A stretch of 64,000 bases of DNA, from the NCBI GenBank assembly GCA_022453515.1, contig JAJNNY010000072.1, positions 1-64,000 on the forward strand, written 5' to 3'. How positions within the stretch are numbered: the stretch's first letter is position 1; every line of letters begins with the position of its first letter. Positions 57,612-64,000 of this stretch are shown here, in pieces. Made by a program: the position numbers and the translations under genes. Below the pieces are notes generated by a model. The model worked only from the letters and a program-made list of their open reading frames with translations. It did no database searches and was not told the origin of the DNA. This DNA comes from Astrocystis sublimbata. Lineage: Eukaryota > Ascomycota > Sordariomycetes > Xylariales > Xylariaceae.

Positions 57612-59189
57612 ATGTATAGAAACCCGTCAAAACAGGGAAGACGGTTGTATAATAATGATTACGAGATAACGAGCGCTGGTTCAAGACATATATACCCAAT
57701 GGCCTCTTATGCGGTATATAGTAAATAACTTACATAGAATATATAACGATGCGTTCGCAAATTATGTGTCCCCGGTTGCGTGGGATTCCCCAAACTGTCG
57801 AGATAGAGTCAGCCAATAGAAATTATGTCAGTGCATGTGCTGTAGTTTTATCCACCGGTGTCCTAATGAAAAGACCTTGCTGCTCTAAGGGTTGTACTTC
57901 TTCCCAAGACAGACAGCGCACTATCTTAATGTTGTGAGGATGAGCACGCACATGCTACGGAGCATCGTTGATGTATTTCAGCCCATCCTCGAGCGATTTT
58001 CGTTTCTCTGACCATGTTAGGCCCACTGCTCCAATAAGTAACCAGCGTGGCAGTTTTGCTTTGCTCGATACCGTAAATATAATACCGCACGTGTGTGTGA
58101 GAAGGCGTTTTCTCGACTCATCCTAGTCCACAGTCCTCATACGCAGAGCCCGACCACGTAAAATTTCCTAGGTCTAAGTATCTAAAGAACCAAAGGCCTC
58201 GAAACGATTAAACCGTGGTAGGAGGGAGTTAAAGAAGGTAGTTTGAATGGCTAAAGCCACTCGTGTTCCTCCCAACATACTTATACAATAACCAAAAAGA
58301 ATAGAAAAGATAGATCAGACAGTACATTTATTGAATTTTAACTGTTTGGCCAGCAAAAAGTGTGCCACTGTCTAGAGAGGTAGAGATAATGAAAGGAAGA
58401 TGCTTCAGCTTGCACATAGAAGACTTTATAATTTCTTCTTGCCGCAAAAATATAAACAAAGTCCGATGCCTATAAGAAGGTTTCGTGGTGTAGTTGGTTA
58501 TCACGTCAGTCTAACACACTGAAGGTCTCCGGTTCAAGTCCGGGCGAAATCATGGTGTATACATTTTGCCCATTGTAATCCTTTTTGCGAAGGATCAATG
58601 TATTTATATTCAGGTATAGTGTAAGTCTAAAAGGTGACAGTCCTAGTATTTGGATGTGAAGCTTATAACAAGAGAACTAAGCTTTACCTTATCGTAAATT
58701 TTTTAGATGCCTTTAATTCTCACTAATTATCGCTATATGCTTTCGATAATGCGAGGGCTAGTTAAGAGAAATAGGAATGATTAGCCAGCTTATCAACCGT
58801 CCGTTATAGCAGAAGCTGCTTCTTGGGTCGTATGCACTAGGAAATGCGCGAAGATAAGAATAGAAGGAATAAATTTCGAGTCTTCTAGTTCGGACTAGGT
58901 TTCTCAGAATGACTTCATCCGATAGCCATTCTAGCCGTTGTTGGTGATGTTGATATGCTTCCTCGCTATCCAAGTTCATGCCCTGGAAGCTCTGAGACCT
59001 AACCCAAAAGGAGTAGGAATTTCGCATATGCCCCAATGCTCATGCATGGAACCACTGAGAGCTTGGTCCTTATTACAGCATGATATATGGCCACTCTCTC
59101 ATATAACGAATATTATCGTTTCGAAGCTCTCCTTGGAACTGAAGCCCTCTCTAGCTGACATCATCAAAGGTAATTAAGCTGATGCTTCC
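57612..59189. other. AT-rich intergenic region containing tRNA-Val
   Basis: 1.6 kb, distinctly AT-rich, with one tRNA at 58479-58552. A minus-strand frame at 58758-59036 has no recognisable domain. Confidence 0.5.
58479..58552 (+). tRNA. tRNA-Val (anticodon AAC)
   Basis: Intronless cloverleaf of 74 nt. Acceptor stem GGTTTCG pairs with CGAAATC (one G-U), discriminator A. D-arm with TAGTTGGTTA. Anticodon stem TCAGT/ACTGA closes the loop CTAACAC with anticodon AAC. T-arm CCGG-TTCAAGT-CCGG. Reads GUU/GUC valine codons. Confidence 0.95.
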
Positions 59190-60359
59190 ATGGCGTCCGC
59201 CAGCGTTGACACTGTTGGAGCTCCGGAGAGCGTCAACCCCACATCCCAGTTACGGCTCTCCTCCGGCAACGGACCAGTTTCCAGGACCGTACTGAGAACG
59301 CCTCCGCGCGATGCGCTGTCGTCGGAGATTCCCATCATCGATGTCTCCAGCATCTTCAGCGCTTCACCAGATGCGCGGGTGGAGGTGGCGCGCCAGATCC
59401 GCGACGCAGCAACCAACACAGGCTTCTTCTACATGAAAAACCACGGTATCCCAGCAGAGATACCAGAAGCTGCCTGCGAGAGGCTGCTCACCTTCTTCCG
59501 GCAACCGCGTGAGATCAAGGAGCGCGCCAATGTCAACCAGTCCAAGTACTTCAACGGCTACAAGCCGCCCCAGTCGCAGCGCATCAACCCCTTCGAGTCG
59601 GTGGATGTGCGCGAGACGTTCTCCTGGACCTACGATGCACGGTACGACCCGTCGGTGCCCGATCCCGAGGAAGTCGCCATCCCGCCGCACATAGCGCGGT
59701 ACCTGCGGTACGAGGATTTCCACTGGGCGGCGACGGCCAACGTGGCTGGTTTCAAAGATGCCATCGTCGAATACTGGCGGTCGTGTCTTGCTCTCGCGCG
59801 AGCTCTCGTCAAATCTTTCGCGCTATCGCTCGACCTGCCCGAGGACTTCTTCGCCGAGAAGTTCACGCATCCGGACGCGAGTCTCGCGCTGAATTATTAC
59901 CCGCCTCTGTCTCGTCCTGATACTGATCCGACGACACCGGCAGAGCAAGGCGAGGGAGGCGACGTCTCCATCGGCTCGCACACGGACTTCCAGCTCTTCA
60001 CGATCCTGTGGCAGGACAGTAATGGCGGTCTGCAGGTGCTGAATCGGCAGGGGCAGTGGATCCACGCGAAGCCGATCCCGGGGACCTTCGTGGTCAACAT
60101 CGCGGACTACATGCAGCGCATCACGAACGATCGCTACGTGAGCACCGTGCATCGCGCGCACAACTACAGCGGGAAGGAGAGGATCAGCATGCCCTTCTTC
60201 TTCGGCTTTAATCTGAACGAGAGCTGTGGCGTGCTGGATAGCTGCGTTGCGGAGGGCGAGGAGAAGAAGTACGGCGAGATTGGCTGCGAGGAGTGGGTTA
60301 TGAGGCGCGCGAGGGCGATGCATAGACATGATGAAGAACGGCCTGACCAATCGGTCTAG
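59190..60359 (+). CDS. 2-oxoglutarate/Fe(II) dioxygenase (isopenicillin N synthase-like fold)
   Basis: Intronless, 389 residues. N-terminal DIOX_N block: EIPIIDVSSIFSAS (46-59) and AATNTGFFYMKNHGIP (73-88). The 2OG-FeII domain has the complete iron triad: H264 and D266 in IGSHTDFQLFT, and H321 in STVHRAHN. The 2OG-binding R331 and S333 lie in KERISMPFFF. NYYPPL precedes the core as usual. Family members hydroxylate, desaturate or cyclise small molecules such as secondary metabolites; the substrate is unknown. The gene is GC-rich against its AT-rich flanks and is bracketed by two tRNA genes. With the neighbouring P450, regulator and pump it could belong to a small pathway (inference). Confidence 0.93.
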   Translation: MASASVDTVGAPESVNPTSQLRLSSGNGPVSRTVLRTPPRDALSSEIPIIDVSSIFSASPDARVEVARQIRDAATNTGFFYMKNHGIPAEIPEAACERLLTFFRQPREIKERANVNQSKYFNGYKPPQSQRINPFESVDVRETFSWTYDARYDPSVPDPEEVAIPPHIARYLRYEDFHWAATANVAGFKDAIVEYWRSCLALARALVKSFALSLDLPEDFFAEKFTHPDASLALNYYPPLSRPDTDPTTPAEQGEGGDVSIGSHTDFQLFTILWQDSNGGLQVLNRQGQWIHAKPIPGTFVVNIADYMQRITNDRYVSTVHRAHNYSGKERISMPFFFGFNLNESCGVLDSCVAEGEEKKYGEIGCEEWVMRRARAMHRHDEERPDQSV

Positions 60360-61541
60360 TCTCACTGTTCTGGTCGAATAAATCATTCTAGTAGTACGTG
60401 ATACGTAGTTCTACAATTGAACCTAAGAGTTCATTGAGATGGGATTTAATACGCTTGACTTTGACGATGGGCAGGGTTATCTATACAGAAGGCTGATCAT
60501 GTACCCTCTGTGCTCCTCTAAATAAACCTGGCCACTCGGGTTGTCTTATTAAAATTGTCAATAGATGTAGTTCAACACGATAAGCTATTTGGATATGAAA
60601 TCCTAATGTGATAGGACAGATGAAAGCAAGTTTCCTTATTGTTGACTTAACTTATATTCATGCGAAACAGTTCACTCTATCCTAGATAAGGATAACCGTA
60701 CTACATAAGCAGATATACAAATAAGAATATAAATATGACTTGTTTATTAAAAAGGAAAGAAAAGATCACAGAGGCAGTAAAAAAAACGATCTGTAATCCT
60801 TAGAAAATCTTGATTAATTACTAAGAGTAAAAGTAAAGATATTTATTATCGACCAGGGCCTGATTCGAACAGACGCTCCCGAAGGAAGTAGATACCGCAC
60901 TCATATAGTGGACCTATATTTAGTTCGAGTCTACCGCGTTAACCACTCCGCCACCTGGCCTTATTGTTGAGTACTCGGGCCATAAGGAAAGTATATGATC
61001 GCGCTCTACGCTGGTCGGACTAATTTCCACTGTTTCCAACTCGAGCAATAAGGGGGTCGATTATAAAGGAGGGGGTAGATTATAAAGGACAAGATTTTAG
61101 GAGCAAAATACTAGCAAGAAAAAAGAAGAGCGAGTTTTAATTGATTCATATGGTCAATACTACTGCTCAAGTTGGCGGACAGTGAAGGTAGCCCCGACGG
61201 GCAAATCACTCTCTCAGCGACACGAACTCCTATTACAAAGGACAACTCCTCTGATTGACACCTTCGTGGGAACTTGTCTATATCTTAGGTGTGCATACAA
61301 TCCTCCGGTATTCGCATCAACAGGCTCTGCGATGTGGCTACGTGAACATAGGTAATACCCTACGAATGCTGACTTGCACTCTAGACTGAGAGTGTCGAAT
61401 CCTTACCAGTAACCAGGCGGCCGATAGAGCATAGGGATTTGTAGAGAATCTGGCGTGCCTACTTGATCATTTTGTTCAGGCAGAATTGCTGCCAAATGGT
61501 TGTTTTTTCACCTATTATGACCGCCATCAACGCCCCTAGCC
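60360..61541. other. AT-rich intergenic region containing tRNA-Ser
   Basis: 1.2 kb of 3' flanks of convergent dioxygenase and P450 genes; AT-rich at 60540-60850. Only the tRNA at 60850-60960 is recognised. Confidence 0.5.
60850..60960 (-). tRNA. tRNA-Ser (anticodon CGA) with intron
   Basis: 111 nt including an intron of roughly 28 nt after the anticodon. Acceptor stem GGCCAGG pairs with CCTGGTC (one G-U), discriminator G as expected for serine. D-arm with GGCGGAGTGGTTAACGC. Anticodon stem GTAGA/TCTAC, loop starting CTCGAA, anticodon CGA; the intron (about CTAAATATAGG...GAGTGCGGTA) follows position 37. A long variable arm with CTTCCTTCGGGAG supports the serine class. T-arm GTCTG-TTCGAAT-CAGGC. 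Confidence 0.9.
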
Positions 61542-63302
61542 TCAAGCTGCTGTCCTCGCATCCTTCATCTGGCAGACCAGAGGTTTGCGATGCCAGAGGA
61601 CAGAGACAAGTTGATCTCTCCACTCAGGTCCCACGTCCGACGTCACATCAAAGTTAAATACAAGCTTCGCTAGTAACAAGCGCATCTCATGCCACGCCAT
61701 ATTCATACCTATGCAATTCCTGGGTCCGACCGAGAATGGCTGATGCGCATCACGAACATCGTCCTTGTACTTAGGGTCGCCCAGCCACCGTTCTGGTACG
61801 AACTCGTCTGGGTTTCTGGAACAAACATCTTGGTCAACATTTACGTTTATGAAAAGAGAAAAAAAAACATGGAAAATCATAGCTTTCTCCTGAACTTACG
61901 TGAAATTTGCTGGCGAGCGATACGCCGCGGTGGGATGCACCGAAACTCGAGTACCTCCAGGCACCCATTTGCCCATGATGGCATTTCCACCTTCGGCTAC
62001 CTCGCGCGGAAGGGCCGAGGGTACTGGCGGGTAGACGCGCAGGCCCTCGCGTATGCCTTTTAGACGCAGCCGCGTTAGTTCTGAGTTTCATTCCCTTGTC
62101 GGGTATCTTCTAGGGTGACTCACAAGCATTCAGATACTCTAGCTTGCTCAGAGCTTCAAATGTGATCTCTTCATTCGTTCGAAATGTGCCGCGGACCTCA
62201 TCGACAAGCAACTTGATCTTTTCCGGGTGCGTGAGCAGGTAAAAAGTTAGGCCTGTGAGTAGAGAGGCTAGCCAAGAGTATTAGCATAACCTGTCATGTT
62301 ACGACTTGAATAACGTACCGGTTGTCTCGGTGCCTGCAGCCATGAACAGCTCGGCATTCGCATAGACTTCACCTATGGTGAGTACTCCAGAGTCCTCGAC
62401 CAAGTTCCATAGATCGGGCTGATCAGATCCTTCCTTGAGCCGCTTATCGACACGGACTTTCGTGTGGTTGAAGTGATCTAAGCGCATCTTCGTGACGAAC
62501 TTGGGTTCGATAAGATGGAATAGAGTACGCGTGAATGAGTAGAACTCTATCACCTGCATCGTAGGTAAGATCTGGAGACAAAAAGTCAATTCTCGGGGTC
62601 CTCCTTACGGCCAAGGAGCTCGTTATAACCTACCCTGACGGCACTGAACACCATGGCCACCCATTCCGAGTATCGATTGTTCGCAAGCAATCCAAGGGAC
62701 TCCCCAAACGTGAACTCCGCCATGATGTCGAACGTCGTAAAGTCGAACAGCTCAGTCAAGTTCGGAGCACCACTTTTACGGGCACATTCGACCATGAGAT
62801 CGGCGTATTTCTGGAACAGAGGCTCCTGCTTCCTCAACGACTGCTCAGAGAAGGCCGGTGAAAAGACCCGCCGCACGGTCGCGTGACGGACGCCATCGTT
62901 CTCAGTCACCATATGTCTTATCCCTTCCTCCGACTGCCCATGGAACCTAAGTTCTTTGCCATTCTCCTTCTTGCCCTTCGGGACGATGCAGATGTCTCGC
63001 CATGCCTGCGCATCAGTGTAACTCAGGTCGTCAGGACCGAATCTGATTGTAGGCCCGTATTTCTCGTGCTGCTTCGTCATCCATTGGACTTGATAACCTC
63101 GCAGACAGGATATCCAGTATGGAATACGAGTGATGGCAGAGTGCCGTGGGCCTGGATAATCACGCAGCGGGTGAAGGTATAAGGCGTAGATGGGATATCC
63201 TATCACGTACAGGAGTCCAATGGCAAGGATGACTCTAGGGATGACGGCGGTGGACGACGCCCTTTCCGGAGCGCCCACAACGGATTCCTGCACGGACGCC
63301 AT
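61542..63302 (-). CDS. Cytochrome P450 monooxygenase (CYP65/CYP3-clan-like)
   Basis: 498-residue microsomal haem monooxygenase. Exons: 62634-63302, 62319-62571, 62124-62267, 61900-62056, 61542-61815; introns of 62, 51, 67 and 84 nt with consistent phases. N-terminal anchor VILAIGLLYVIGYPIYALYL followed by HPLRDYPGPRHSAI. Helix I: NAELFMAAGTETTG, split by the second intron. ExxR motif in IREGLRVYPPVPSALPREV. PERF-like block PDEFVPERWLG. Haem loop PFSVGPRNCIGMNMAWHEMR with the axial Cys near 442. The pattern FSxGPRNCIGxNxAxxEMRL is like isotrichodermin C-15 hydroxylase-type fungal P450s that act on secondary metabolites. Substrate unknown. The start at 63302 is the only ATG before the anchor. 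Confidence 0.94.
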
Positions 63303-64000
63303 TGTACGGTAAAAGTCCGTCACTTTCACGAAGCACAATGTAACTGTAGATGATAGCCCAAAGCGAGATCTTGCACATTAGAGGATTTCATTCTCGAGTG
63401 CTTGTCTTCAGCTTCAGCTTCGTGAATTGCCTATTTGGGTAGGTCCGTCGCAGGTAACCAATCACCATCAGAGAATATATACCTAGGTATTGCCTGTTCT
63501 GTGCTACAGCGCCAGAGGTAGTGTTTCAATCCACTACCTACCTAGCATGGCCTATGTCTTCCTGCAACTAAGGCACCGACCGACTGTAGGTAAGCCCATC
63601 ACAACATTCTTGGAACTTGTATTTGCTACACCATATCATTCTAGACCAGTTCAGGATTTACATATACTTATCATTTAGCTCACTATTTTTCACCGAGACC
63701 TCATTTTCAGCCCCCATTATTGCAGTGCAACATGGCGCGGGGCAGCTCACTTCCGCTATTGCTACGTTGCCATCATTCAAAAGGGCAGTGCTTTGAGATC
63801 TGCCGATCAGTAGGTCTGAGAACGTTGAAAGTTGCCAATCGGCAACCCTATCTAGATTTCCTGCATATTCTATCTTTAGCAAGGCACATTTGCCTGCTCT
63901 CTTAACATCACTTTCTTTAATTTACAGCCATGGTGCTTTTTATACATCATGTTGTCTAATAGCATACCCCTGGCAAAAACCTTGCAAGCTTTGAGCACAT
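63303..64000. other. Right-edge region upstream of the P450 gene
   Basis: About 0.7 kb with two copies of the palindromic motif family (63479-63490 and 63530-63546). No gene supported; the neighbour may lie beyond the window. Confidence 0.45.

Noticed and set aside
58758..59036. Minus-strand open frame of 92 codons containing DSEEAYQHHQQRLEWLSDEV
   Set aside because: Somewhat protein-like but no start context, splice partner or recognisable family; lies in AT-rich DNA next to tRNA-Val.

Overview
The window is nuclear DNA of a filamentous ascomycete, most likely a Sordariomycete. Genes are split by short GT-AG introns (mostly 50-80 nt) with CTAAC/CTGAC-like branch sites. The gene content is typical of Pezizomycotina: a HET-domain protein, a DUF7708-type N-terminus as in fungal NACHT receptors, a Zn2Cys6 regulator, a DHA2 efflux pump, a GH18-CBM1 chitinase and a GT15 mannosyltransferase. 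Between genes lie AT-rich stretches without ORFs that look like RIP-decayed DNA. All exon structures were worked out by eye from frame, splice sites and family motifs.

Left part (1-22.6 kb): a truncated DUF7708 protein on the minus strand at the edge; a many-exon SNF2/RING helicase (1829-5354); a secreted GH18 chitinase with CBM1 (7555-9010); an intronless HET protein (9873-11567, minus); RNA polymerase III subunit RPC37/RPC5 (12373-13686); the decapping activator PAT1 (14487-17019, minus); a kinase-like phosphotransferase (18590-19707, minus); and an unrecognised three-exon gene (21599-22606). After it comes about 3.6 kb without genes, partly AT-rich and partly filled with a dispersed CCTAGGTAGGTACC-type palindrome.

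Middle (26.2-49 kb): mostly core genes. These are a GT15 mannosyltransferase, mitochondrial ribosomal protein uS12m (minus) divergent from a mitochondrial acyl-CoA dehydrogenase, an LtrA-family membrane protein, a GH15 glucoamylase (minus), a ZIP zinc transporter, an arrestin-like adaptor and a transglutaminase-like (Cyk3-related) protein. The glucoamylase has a 7-nt micro-exon and stops just before a clearly recognisable but frameshifted and stop-interrupted CBM20 starch-binding domain.

Right part (49.6-63.3 kb): accessory-looking. A DHA2 MFS pump (minus) is followed by a long in-frame coding-like tail behind its stop codon. Then come a Zn2Cys6 transcription factor, an intronless 2OG-Fe(II) dioxygenase between two tRNA genes (Val-AAC and an intron-containing Ser-CGA), and a five-exon cytochrome P450 (minus). 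Pump, regulator, dioxygenase and P450 could be the edge of a small metabolic or detoxification cluster. No backbone synthase is visible here, so the cluster idea is inference.

The most unusual signals are the decayed CBM20 module, the micro-exon, the post-stop reading frame of the MFS gene, the dispersed intergenic palindrome family and the one-nucleotide phase mismatch in the SNF2 gene. I did not find a clearly new multi-gene system.
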